In this document: positions 23,153-30,784 of the stretch, piece after piece | How the letters are laid out: each line of letters starts with the position of its first letter | Numbering within the stretch: the first letter of the stretch is position 1 | DNA from: Haloterrigena salina JCM 13891 | Lineage (GTDB): Archaea > Halobacteriota > Halobacteria > Halobacteriales > Natrialbaceae | Direction: 5' to 3' | Length of the DNA stretch: 38,919 nucleotides | NCBI RefSeq assembly: GCF_000337495.1 | Contig: NZ_AOIS01000018.1 | Location: 1 to 38,919, forward strand | The notes under the pieces: generated by a model | Databases searched by the model: none | The model's input: only the letters and a program-made list of their open reading frames with translations | Told to the model about the DNA's origin: nothing | Made by a program: the position numbers and the translations under genes

Positions 23153-23947
23153 ATGAGCGACTTCGACAAGGAAGCCGAGCGCGAGAAACTCCGGGAGAAG
23201 TACGAGCGCGACCAGGAGGAGCGACAGGCCACCCAGCGCATGAGCGATCTGCTGCTCAAGGGCGCGACGATGACTAACGCCCACTGCGGCACCTGCGGCG
23301 ATCCCCTGTTCCAGATGGACGGCACCACCTTCTGCCCGAGCTGTCACGGCAACCCCGACGCCGTCGAGGGGACGCAACTCGAGGCTCAGTCGGCCGAGGA
23401 AGCTGCCGACGAGGCGGCCGACGGGACGGCCGCCGACCGCGAGCCGAGCCGTCAGGACTCGAGCCCGGCGGCCGGCGGTTCCGAGACGGTCGAGACGTCC
23501 GAAACGGACGCCCCGGCCCCGCGTCAGGACCGACAGCGCGGCCAGCAGGCGGGGAGTGCCGACGCGACCGAGACGGTTGACTCGAGTCCGGCGACCGACG
23601 AGAACGCGGCGGCCGAGCCGGGGGCCGCGAACGAAGAGCAACCGACCGCCACCGCCGCGGGCGATCGGCAGCCGTCGACCGCCCGCTCGGCGTCGACGCG
23701 CCCGACCGACGCCGACCGCGAGCGCTCCGCCCGATCGCCCGCCGACGACCGGCGATCGATCGACGGCGCCGGTACCGGCGGGGCCGCTCGGTCCACCGAC
23801 GGCGACCTCGAGGCCGCCCGCGACTCGCTCGTCGCGGCCCTCGAGAAGTTCGCCGGGAACGCCGCGGCGACGGACGACCCCCGCTGCGCGAAGGAGTGTC
23901 TCGAGGCCGCCCGCGAGGCCGCCGAGACCCTCGAGACGCTGCGCTGA
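23153..23947 (+). CDS. Autoantigen p27 (SSSCA1)-like zinc protein
   Basis: The 264-residue product begins with a charged helix (FDKEAEREKLREKYERDQEER) followed by MSDLLLKGATMTNAHC and a zinc knuckle pair: C45-x2-C48 (CGTC) and C61-x2-C64 (CPSC). This is the Sjogren's syndrome/scleroderma autoantigen 1 domain, present in archaea and eukaryotes with unknown biochemical function. Residues ~75-220 are a long low-complexity Ala/Glu/Asp/Thr/Arg segment, probably disordered. The C-terminal ~40 residues form a predicted helical pair (LEAARDSLVAALEKFAG ... CLEAAREAAETLETL) that may mediate oligomerisation. A 6+6 inverted repeat, TCGTCT-ct-AGACGA, sits at 23137-23150 directly before the ATG. Confidence 0.85.
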   Translation: MSDFDKEAEREKLREKYERDQEERQATQRMSDLLLKGATMTNAHCGTCGDPLFQMDGTTFCPSCHGNPDAVEGTQLEAQSAEEAADEAADGTAADREPSRQDSSPAAGGSETVETSETDAPAPRQDRQRGQQAGSADATETVDSSPATDENAAAEPGAANEEQPTATAAGDRQPSTARSASTRPTDADRERSARSPADDRRSIDGAGTGGAARSTDGDLEAARDSLVAALEKFAGNAAATDDPRCAKECLEAAREAAETLETLR

Positions 23948-24169
23948 CCGACGCTCTTCCCGCGGCGCGCCGTTCGAACGGACGGCGTCTCCATCATCGG
24001 TGCTGTCGGCCGTCGGGTCGCTCGATACCGTTTTCCGTCCTTCCAATCGCTCGAGTCGGTTCGCCGTAGTCGAACAGACGGCGAGTCGCGGTCGCGAGTG
24101 CTCTCTCCTATAACTGTTTCGGGGAACGTGTTCTCGGGACTTCCCGCCCGGTAAGAACGGGCTCGCCCC

Positions 24170-24177
24170 GTTATACG
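24170..24177 (+). promoter_or_regulatory. TATA-like box of the multicopper oxidase gene
   Basis: The sequence gttatacg is centred about 30 bases before the ATG at 24204, so a leader of only a few bases is expected. Confidence 0.45.
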
Positions 24178-24203
24178 ACGGCGCTTCATAGGGACAACTG
24201 TCT

Positions 24204-25349
24204 ATGAACGATCGTATCGGCGCACCCGGATCCGGACTCTCGCGACGCGAACTGATGATCGCCACCGGCGGCGCGGCGGCCCTCGCCGGCTGTATGAGCC
24301 GCGGGCAGGGGGCGGATCCCGAGTCGTCGGACTCGAGCAGCGACGAGGAGGACGCGCCGTCCGACCTCCCGCAGACGAGCGCGCCCGAAGTCGTCCAGGT
24401 CGACGAGCAGGGCGGGAGTGTGACGCTGCGTTCGGTGACGGCCCGCCACCCCGTCCACCCGATGGATTCGATGGGGGGACCGATCGAACTCCCGCAGGTC
24501 TGGGCGTTTCAGGCCGACGACGGCGAGCCGAGCGTTCCCGGGCCGATCCTTCGGACGACGGAGGGGAACGATATGGAAGTCACGCTGGACAACACGGACG
24601 CCGGCCATCCCCACACCCTGCACTTCCACGGCGTGCGGAAGACGTGGGAGAACGACGGCGTCCCGACTACGACCGGAATCCGCGTCGATTCCGGCGAGAA
24701 ACACACCTACACGATTCCGGCGAACGTCCCCGGGACGCACTTCTATCACTGCCACTACCAGACCCACCGCCACATCGACATGGGGATGTACGGGATCTTC
24801 CGCGTCGATCCGAAGGGGTACGAGCCCGCCGACAAGGAGTACTTCTTCACCCTCAAGGACTGGGACTCGCGGGTCAACCGGCAGATGGCCGGCGAGAACG
24901 TCGACTACAGTCCGCGCCAGCGAAACCCCGACGTGTTCACGATCAACGGAAAGAGCCTCCCGCGGACGCTCCATCCGGAGGAGGGGTCGCCCATCATCGT
25001 CGACCGCGGCGACACCGTCCGCCTTCACATGGTCAACGCGGGCTACATGTCCCACCCGATGCACACGCACAACCACCGGTACCGCCTCGTCGAGAAGGAC
25101 GGCGGCCAGATTCCCGAAGCCGCCCAGTACGAACAGGACATCACCAACGTCGCGCCAGCCGAACGCCACACCATCGAGTTCGAGGCCGACGCCGATCCCG
25201 GCATCTACCTCATGCACTGTCACAAGGTCAACCACGCCATGAACGGCACCTCCTACCCCGGCGGGATGGTCAACGGCATCGTCTACCGCGACGCGATGAA
25301 CACCGACGTCTTCGCGGATCTCATGGAGTACGCCGGCTACGAGGGGTGA
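24204..25349 (+). CDS. Two-domain multicopper oxidase, Tat lipoprotein
   Basis: The 381-residue product starts with a Tat signal (LSRRELMIATGGAAALAGC, lipid Cys30) and an acidic Ser linker, so it is anchored outside the cell. Two cupredoxin domains follow. Domain 1 has HTLHFHG (H137, H140, H142) and YHCHYQTH (H182, C183, H184, H188, then M193/M195). Domain 2 has HPMHTHNH (H284, H287, H289) and MHCHKVNH (H338, C339, H340, H344). Both domains therefore carry a HCHxxxH element, pointing to a two-domain oxidase with type 1 copper in each domain rather than to a NirK nitrite reductase, whose type 1 ligand spacing differs. It would oxidise a phenol or metal ion with O2. There is no partner gene nearby. 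Confidence 0.88.
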   Translation: MNDRIGAPGSGLSRRELMIATGGAAALAGCMSRGQGADPESSDSSSDEEDAPSDLPQTSAPEVVQVDEQGGSVTLRSVTARHPVHPMDSMGGPIELPQVWAFQADDGEPSVPGPILRTTEGNDMEVTLDNTDAGHPHTLHFHGVRKTWENDGVPTTTGIRVDSGEKHTYTIPANVPGTHFYHCHYQTHRHIDMGMYGIFRVDPKGYEPADKEYFFTLKDWDSRVNRQMAGENVDYSPRQRNPDVFTINGKSLPRTLHPEEGSPIIVDRGDTVRLHMVNAGYMSHPMHTHNHRYRLVEKDGGQIPEAAQYEQDITNVAPAERHTIEFEADADPGIYLMHCHKVNHAMNGTSYPGGMVNGIVYRDAMNTDVFADLMEYAGYEG

Positions 25350-25514
25350 TCCGCCCGAGCGGGTGAGACGCGACGTCCCCGCGCCGGCGACGGTCGTGAC
25401 AGCATCGATATCTACGGTTTCTCCGCCGATACCGACGAAAGGCGGCGATAAACGGATTTTCGAACCGTCGTCTCCCCTCGAGTGACCGCGAGTTTATACT
25501 TCGCTCGAGTAAAT

Positions 25515-25546
25515 AGATATAAATACGCCAAAGCTATAGGATAGCT
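25515..25546 (+). promoter_or_regulatory. Promoter of the PAP2 gene with an inverted repeat after the TATA box
   Basis: TATA-like agatataaatac is centred near 25522. Bases 25532-25546 form the inverted repeat AGCTAT-AGG-ATAGCT, lying between the TATA box and the predicted transcription start near 25548, where a bound repressor would block initiation. The ATG is at 25570. Confidence 0.45.
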
Positions 25547-25569
25547 AGAATAACGAGGCCGATACGAAC

Positions 25570-26424
25570 ATGGCACTGGCAAATATGCTCCTCCTGACCA
25601 GCCTCGCCGTCCTGGCTGGACTGACGATGACGTGTTGTCTCTGTCTCGAGCGGCGGCAGGTCCGCCGAACCGTCGACGAATACGACCGCCGACTCCGGTC
25701 GATCGCCCCGTATCTCGGCGTCGCGGCGCTGTTCTTCCTGGCGAAGCGGGGGACCCACGAACAGAGCGTGAAGCTCTCGAAAGCGATCGACTGGGACATC
25801 ACCGCCGAACTCTACGCCGTCGAAGGCGAGTTCGTCGCGCACCTCCAGGATATCGTCCCGGAGGCCACGCTCGAGTTCTTCTCGGTCATGTACATGTTCG
25901 GCTTCCCGTTCCTCTTGGTGACCGCGCCGATCCTCTACTTCGCGCTGTCCTCCCAGCGCCACCTCAAGGAGTTGCTCATCGCGTACGTGTTCAACTACCT
26001 GATCGGCGCGATCTGTTACACGCTGTTCATCGCGTACGGCCCGCGCAACCACCTGTCGACCGTCGACGGGCTCATGTACAGCTTCTATCCACAGACTCAG
26101 GACATGACGGCGGCGGTCTCGGCGAATACGGACGTGTTCCCGTCGCTGCACACGTCGCTGGCGGTCGTCGTCTTGCTGTTCGCCTGGCGGTCGCGCCGGG
26201 AGTACCCCCGCTGGCTCCCCATCTCGTCGTTCGTGGCCGCCAGCGTCGTCTTCTCGACGATGTACCTGGGGATCCACTGGTTGCTCGACGTCGTGGCCGG
26301 CATCGTCCTCGGCGTCGGGAGCGTCTACGCGGCCGAACGGATCGTCGCCCGCGCGGAGGGCGACGATCGCGTCACCGCTCCCGGCGAGCGCGACGAGGGT
26401 ATCGCGTCCGACGCGAGCGACTGA
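25570..26424 (+). CDS. Membrane-bound PAP2-family phosphatase
   Basis: The 284-residue product has about six membrane segments. PAP2 motifs 2 and 3 are visible: PSLHTS at 191-196 (H194) and YLGIHWLLDVVAG (H236, D240), the residues forming the phosphohistidine relay. Motif 1 (KxxxxxxRP) is not evident in its usual form; KRGTHEQS near residue 58 or a degenerate version may replace it. This matches the eukaryotic-like inositolphosphotransferase/PAP2_3 subgroup rather than classical phosphatidate phosphatase. Likely substrates are lipid phosphates or prenyl diphosphates at the outer membrane face; not determinable here. The C-terminal ~25 residues are acidic. The gene is convergent with hef (41 bases between stops). 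Confidence 0.85.
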   Translation: MALANMLLLTSLAVLAGLTMTCCLCLERRQVRRTVDEYDRRLRSIAPYLGVAALFFLAKRGTHEQSVKLSKAIDWDITAELYAVEGEFVAHLQDIVPEATLEFFSVMYMFGFPFLLVTAPILYFALSSQRHLKELLIAYVFNYLIGAICYTLFIAYGPRNHLSTVDGLMYSFYPQTQDMTAAVSANTDVFPSLHTSLAVVVLLFAWRSRREYPRWLPISSFVAASVVFSTMYLGIHWLLDVVAGIVLGVGSVYAAERIVARAEGDDRVTAPGERDEGIASDASD

Positions 26425-26465
26425 GTCGAGGCCGACGCGAGCGCTTTCCCCCGACGGCCAACTGA

Positions 26466-28928
26466 CTATCCCGTGTACTCGCTTCCGATCACTTCCCGGA
26501 TCCGCTCGGCGGTCACCGCCCCGACGCCGTCGGCTTCCTGTAGCTCGTCTTCCGTCGCGATCATCACCGCCTCGACGGTGCCGAACTCCTCGAGTAGCGA
26601 TCGCGCCGTCACGGGGCCGATCTCGGCGATCGAGGAGACGACGTACTCCTGCTGTTCGGCGAGCGTCTTGGACTGCTTCTCGCCGTGGACCGACACCTCC
26701 CGGTCGGCGGTCTCCTGCTCGCGGCCGGCGATCACCGCCAGCAGCTCGGTCGTCTCCCCTTCGCCCTCCGTCCGGAGGACGCTCGCGCCGAAGTCGACGG
26801 CCAGACTCGAGAGCGCGCCCCGAACCGCGTTCGGGTGGACGTCCCGCTGTTCGTAGAGGCCGTCGCCCTCGACGATCACGATCGGCCGGGAGTAGTGGCG
26901 GGCCATCGCGCCGACCTGCTCGAAGACCGACCGGTCGCCGCCGACCAGCGAGTCGACGAAGTCCGCGACGGACTTGCGCTCGACGACGACCCGGTCCGAA
27001 CAGACGTAGTCGCCGACGTCGAGCGTCTCGAGGCGGACCTCGATCTCCTCGCGTCTCGAGAGGTCCCGCGCGATGTTGGCGTCCATCTCGCGTTGGTCCG
27101 CGACGACCTCGATCGCGTCGCCCTCGGCGTGGGGTTCGTGGGTTTCGACCTCGCCTTCCGCAGCGTCGTCGCTCCCATTGTCCCCGTCGACATCGTCTTC
27201 GGCTCCGTCGTCGCCCGCGAACTCCCGGAGACCGGGCTGTGACGAAACCCCCCCGCTTCCACTGGAAGAATCGCCGACGGCGTCGGGGTTTTCGCTGCGA
27301 CCGTCCACTTTCACTTCGCTTTCCGGAGCGTCGTCGTCGAAATCCGTCAGCGCCTGCTGGGAGTCGTCTAACTCCTCCTCGAGGTCGTCGGCGACCCCCT
27401 TCAGGTCGCGCAGCTCCGACTCCATCTCCTTCTCGCGGCGCCGCGAGATCCAGAAGTAGGCCTCGTCGCGGGTGTCCTCGGCCATCAGGACGACGACTCG
27501 ACCCTCGGACTGGCGGCCGGTTCGGCCCTTGCGCTGGATCGAACGGATTGCGGTGGGGACGGGTTCGTAGAAGAGCACGAGGTCGACCTCCGGCACGTCC
27601 AGTCCCTCCTCGGCGACTGAGGTGGAGACGAGCACCTCGAACTCGCCGCCGCGGAACTGGTCGAGCACGTCCTGCTGCTCTTTCTGGGTCATCCCGTCGC
27701 TCCCCTCGCGGTCGCCTTGGCCGACGAACCGCTTGGCGTCGAAGCTCTCGGAGAGAAAGTCAGTCAACGCTTCCGCGGTGTCTCGGGACTCGGTGAAGAC
27801 GATGACGCGCTCGCCGCCCTCGAGGCCGAGCGTCTCGGCGAGCAGCATCCGAGTCTTGCGGTACTTGGGATGGAGCTGATCGAAGCTCTCTGCCTTGCGC
27901 ATGGCCTCGCGGACGCGCGGATCAGAGACCAGCCGCTGGCTGGCCTTCGAGGCGCCCGACGAGCGGGCCTGGTTGCGCTGGCGGTCGAAGTACCGACAGA
28001 CGGCCTCGACGCTCTGGGTTTCGACGAGCGTCACGGCCTGCCGGAGCTTCATGATTTCCGCGTGGATGGACATCCCCTCGAACCCCTCCGACTGATCGTT
28101 GTTGATCAGTTTCTGGAGTTCGGCGCGCATCCGGTTCAGGTCCTTCTGGGACTGGTCGGGCTGGGTCGAGGACGCGACGCCCAGTTCCTTCAGCTTCTCG
28201 AGGCGCTCCTTGATGACCTCGTTCAGTCCGTCTCGGATCTCGATGACCTCCTCGGGGAGGTCGATGCGTTCCCACTCGACGTCGGTGTCGTGGGTGAACT
28301 CGTCGACGTCGGCGTCCTCCTCGGTCATCACCTCGACCTCCCGGAGGCCGAGGTTTTCACAGACCTCGAGGATGGCCTCCTCGTCGCCGCCGGGCGAGGC
28401 CGACATGCCAGTCACCAGCGGGTCCTGCGCGTCGGCGTGGTAGCGCTCGGCGATGTAGTTGTAGGCGTAGTCGCCGGTCGCGCGGTGGCACTCGTCGAAG
28501 GTGATGTGGGTCACGTCGGAAAGCGAGATCCGACTGCCGACGAGGTCGTTCTCGATCACCTGCGGGGTCGCCATCACGACCGTCGCCTCCTCCCACATCG
28601 CGGCGCGATCGTCGGGGCTGACGTCGCCCGTAAACACGACGATCTCCCCGTCGGGGATCTGCAGCGCCTCGCGGTAGAAATCGGCGTGTTGCTGGACGAG
28701 GGGTTTCGTCGGCGCGAGCATCAGCGACTTCCCGCCGACCTCCTCGAGGCGGCGCGCGGTGACGAGCAGGCTCACCGTCGTCTTCCCCAGCCCCGTTGGG
28801 AGACAGACGAGCGTGTGATGGTTCGCGGCCGTCCCCGCGAGCTTTAGCTGGTAGAGTCGTCGTTCTAGAAAGTCGGGCTCGAGAAGCGGATGCTCGATCG
28901 AGGGCGGTTCCTCGTCCTGTGCTGCCAT
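26466..28928 (-). CDS. hef: Hef helicase-nuclease (XPF/FANCM-like)
   Basis: The 820-residue product joins an SF2 helicase to an XPF-type nuclease. Helicase motifs are LPTGLGKTT (44-51), APTKPLVQQH, DECH at 145-148, GMSASPGG (motif III), VIVFTESRDTA (IV), VSTSVAEEGLDVPEVDLVLFYEP (V) and QRKGRTGR (VI). Residues ~545-625 are a long acidic disordered linker (Asp/Glu/Ser-rich). The ERCC4 nuclease domain carries E650-R651-K652-x3-D656 (VERKSVADF) and VIVEGDGLY. A helix-hairpin-helix pair ends the protein (ISSIAEIGPVTARSLLEEFG-like, then LQEADGVGAVTAERIREV). Hef cuts and unwinds stalled forks; in haloarchaea it becomes essential when the resolvase Hjc is missing. It is a single gene; the start at MAAQDEEPPS gives the normal length. 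Confidence 0.95.
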   Translation of the reverse strand: MAAQDEEPPSIEHPLLEPDFLERRLYQLKLAGTAANHHTLVCLPTGLGKTTVSLLVTARRLEEVGGKSLMLAPTKPLVQQHADFYREALQIPDGEIVVFTGDVSPDDRAAMWEEATVVMATPQVIENDLVGSRISLSDVTHITFDECHRATGDYAYNYIAERYHADAQDPLVTGMSASPGGDEEAILEVCENLGLREVEVMTEEDADVDEFTHDTDVEWERIDLPEEVIEIRDGLNEVIKERLEKLKELGVASSTQPDQSQKDLNRMRAELQKLINNDQSEGFEGMSIHAEIMKLRQAVTLVETQSVEAVCRYFDRQRNQARSSGASKASQRLVSDPRVREAMRKAESFDQLHPKYRKTRMLLAETLGLEGGERVIVFTESRDTAEALTDFLSESFDAKRFVGQGDREGSDGMTQKEQQDVLDQFRGGEFEVLVSTSVAEEGLDVPEVDLVLFYEPVPTAIRSIQRKGRTGRQSEGRVVVLMAEDTRDEAYFWISRRREKEMESELRDLKGVADDLEEELDDSQQALTDFDDDAPESEVKVDGRSENPDAVGDSSSGSGGVSSQPGLREFAGDDGAEDDVDGDNGSDDAAEGEVETHEPHAEGDAIEVVADQREMDANIARDLSRREEIEVRLETLDVGDYVCSDRVVVERKSVADFVDSLVGGDRSVFEQVGAMARHYSRPIVIVEGDGLYEQRDVHPNAVRGALSSLAVDFGASVLRTEGEGETTELLAVIAGREQETADREVSVHGEKQSKTLAEQQEYVVSSIAEIGPVTARSLLEEFGTVEAVMIATEDELQEADGVGAVTAERIREVIGSEYTG

Positions 28929-29076
28929 TGCCGGCGATTCGACGCGCCCGCGGTTAAGCGTTGAGAAAGCGCGGTGAAAGTGAACCCGGTCGTTCCCGAT
29001 GAACTCGCGTCACGCCCACACTAGTTAGTAATCCATCACCACTGCCCTTTTGACAAACCGTCTCGAGATATCGATT

Positions 29077-30048
29077 ATGCCCTCCACGGTACGCAGATTA
29101 CAAGTACGGATGGTCGCTTCGATCGTCGGCTTGCTGCTCGTCGCGGTCGCACTCTTCGTCGGCGTGTGGGCGATGTGTTACGGCGCCTTCTTCCTGATCG
29201 GGAGCACGCATCCCGCTTTGATCGCCGCCGGTATCACGGCCGCAATTGTCGTCGCGATCGGTTATCTCGAGTACGGATACCTCGAGACGATCGAGCGACT
29301 CTCCGACGCGCGTCCGGTCGATCGCGAGATGGCCCCGGAGTTGTACCAAACAGCGACTCGCGTCGCTGCGCAATTAGACGTGCCACCGCCGACGATCGCC
29401 GTCTCGGAGCGCGACGCGCCCGAGGCGTTGGCCGTCGGCTTCCGGCCGACGAACGTCCGTCTGGTGCTTTCACGCGGAACGATCGAGACGCTCGAGCGGC
29501 CGGACGAACTCGAAGCGGTGATCGCCCACGAACTGGCACACGTCAAAAACCGAGACGCGATGGTGATGACGGTCGTTTCCCTCCCCGTCGTTCTCGCGGC
29601 CGGATTGCGATCGCGACTCGCACGGATCGACCACCCCGGAATCGTCGCAGCCGTGTTCCTCCTGTTTTTGGCGAACGCCGTGTGGCTCGTCGGACGACTG
29701 CTCACGGCCCACCTCTCCAGAGCCAGGGAACGCGCCGCGGACCGGGCCGCCGCGGAGGTGACCGGCTCTCCCGCCGCCCTCGCCAGCGCGCTCTCCCGTT
29801 TGGACCGGGAAATTTCCGAGACGCCCGAGCGCGACCTCCGGGACGCGTCGGCCGTCTCTTCGCTCTCGATCCTGCCGCTGGAGCCGGCGGACCCCGAAAC
29901 GGTTATGCTCGGTCCCGAAGGCGACACCGAGCCGTCGTACTGGTGGCTCCGAAAGCGACTCCGCCGGCTCGAGCGACGGTTCTTCGGCACGCACCCGCCG
30001 ACGACCGACCGACTCGAGGCGCTCTCGAGGTTCCAGCGGGAATCGTAA
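29077..30048 (+). CDS. M48-family (HtpX-like) membrane metalloprotease
   Basis: The product is 323 residues from the ATG at 29077; a TTG nine codons upstream is less likely. Two membrane segments lie at about residues 12-35 and 42-62, as in HtpX. The zinc site is VIAHELAHVKNRD (H151, E152, H155), and the third ligand is expected in RARERAADRAAAEVTG (Glu of the E-x3-D motif). Two further hydrophobic stretches follow the HExxH motif (about 165-205). Such proteases cut misfolded membrane proteins. The C-terminus is charged and ends with WWLRKRLRRLERRFFGTHPPTTDR, containing the THPPT element seen in the HtpX family. It is followed by a 250-base gap and then the PH-domain pair. Confidence 0.9.
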   Translation: MPSTVRRLQVRMVASIVGLLLVAVALFVGVWAMCYGAFFLIGSTHPALIAAGITAAIVVAIGYLEYGYLETIERLSDARPVDREMAPELYQTATRVAAQLDVPPPTIAVSERDAPEALAVGFRPTNVRLVLSRGTIETLERPDELEAVIAHELAHVKNRDAMVMTVVSLPVVLAAGLRSRLARIDHPGIVAAVFLLFLANAVWLVGRLLTAHLSRARERAADRAAAEVTGSPAALASALSRLDREISETPERDLRDASAVSSLSILPLEPADPETVMLGPEGDTEPSYWWLRKRLRRLERRFFGTHPPTTDRLEALSRFQRES

Positions 30049-30178
30049 CTCGGTCGCCGGTCGGACGTTCGCGGTCGGCCTGCTCAACGACACTGAAGCA
30101 CCGTCGTCGCTGGAGTTATCGAAACCCATCGATCGAGGGCGGGAAGACTCACTGTGTCGTTGCTGTCGAGTGAACTCG

Positions 30179-30198
30179 AGGCCGTCGATGGACGGCCT
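30179..30198. other. Strong hairpin in the gap after the M48 gene
   Basis: AGGCCGTC (30179-30186) and GACGGCCT (30191-30198) form a perfect eight-base stem with loop GATG, 131 bases after the protease stop and about 100 bases before the next start. It may be an RNA 3' end or a regulatory element; no T-run follows. Confidence 0.4.
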
Positions 30199-30262
30199 GA
30201 GAGAACTGCATCGTCACACACGGTCGCCGCTCGAGTCTCGCTGTCGAGTCATCCAGATCATG

Positions 30263-30273
30263 TGTTTTTAACT
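30263..30273 (+). promoter_or_regulatory. TATA box of the PH-domain operon
   Basis: The sequence gtttttaacta is centred near 30268, about 31 bases before the ATG at 30299. The spacing supports that ATG over the GTG at 30281. Confidence 0.45.
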
Positions 30274-30298
30274 ACACGACGTGCGGACCCTCTATGAG

Positions 30299-30784
30299 AT
30301 GACTGAGCCCTCGAGTCGGTCCCCCGCCGAATCGCCGACGAACCGAGTACACTCCCGCATACGGATCGTCTGGGCGATCAAGTGGCTGCTGGTCGGCGTC
30401 GCCGCGGCGGTCGTCGGGACGGTCGTCCTCTCGGACTCGCCCCTCGAGCGGCCCCTCCTCGCCGTCGCGGCGGCGAGTCCCGTCGTCGGCATCCTGCTGG
30501 CAGTCGTCCGCTACCGCCGGTTCCGATACGCGGTCACCGACGACGGCGTCTACGTGCGCCGCGGGCTGGTCACCGTCAACGAGACGGTCGTGCCCGCCGC
30601 GAGCATCCAGCAGGTCGACGTCGACGAACCGCTCCTCTCGAGGCCGTTCGGCCTCGTCTCCGTCCGGCTCTACACCGCGGGAACGTTCGGCGGGCGGGTC
30701 GCGATCCCTGGACTCGAGTCGGAGGCCGCCACCGATCTCGCGGATCGACTCGACCGCCTCGCCAGAGGTGAGTCCGACGTATGA
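30299..30784 (+). CDS. Small bacterial-PH-domain membrane protein (YdbS-like)
   Basis: The product is 161 residues from the ATG at 30299. Two membrane segments (about 22-44 and 50-68) precede a PH-like domain: FRYAVTDDGVYVRRGLVTVNETVVPAASIQQVDV, then LLSRPFGLVSVRLYTAG. This is the bPH2 (DUF304) signature with the conserved I-Q-x-V and L-x-R-x-F/G-L elements. The gene overlaps the next by four bases (ATGA), so the two products are made together. In Bacillus the homologous YdbS/YdbT pair is an envelope-stress (sigma-W) operon linked to bacteriocin resistance; whether that applies in a haloarchaeon is unknown. Confidence 0.85.
   Translation: MTEPSSRSPAESPTNRVHSRIRIVWAIKWLLVGVAAAVVGTVVLSDSPLERPLLAVAAASPVVGILLAVVRYRRFRYAVTDDGVYVRRGLVTVNETVVPAASIQQVDVDEPLLSRPFGLVSVRLYTAGTFGGRVAIPGLESEAATDLADRLDRLARGESDV

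Noticed and set aside
22928-24265. 445-codon minus-strand ORF opposite the LOG-like and p27-like genes
   Set aside because: Repetitive Arg/Gly/Val composition derived from the low-complexity region on the other strand.
27717-28847. 376-codon plus-strand ORF opposite hef
   Set aside because: Antisense shadow of a gene with full helicase motifs.
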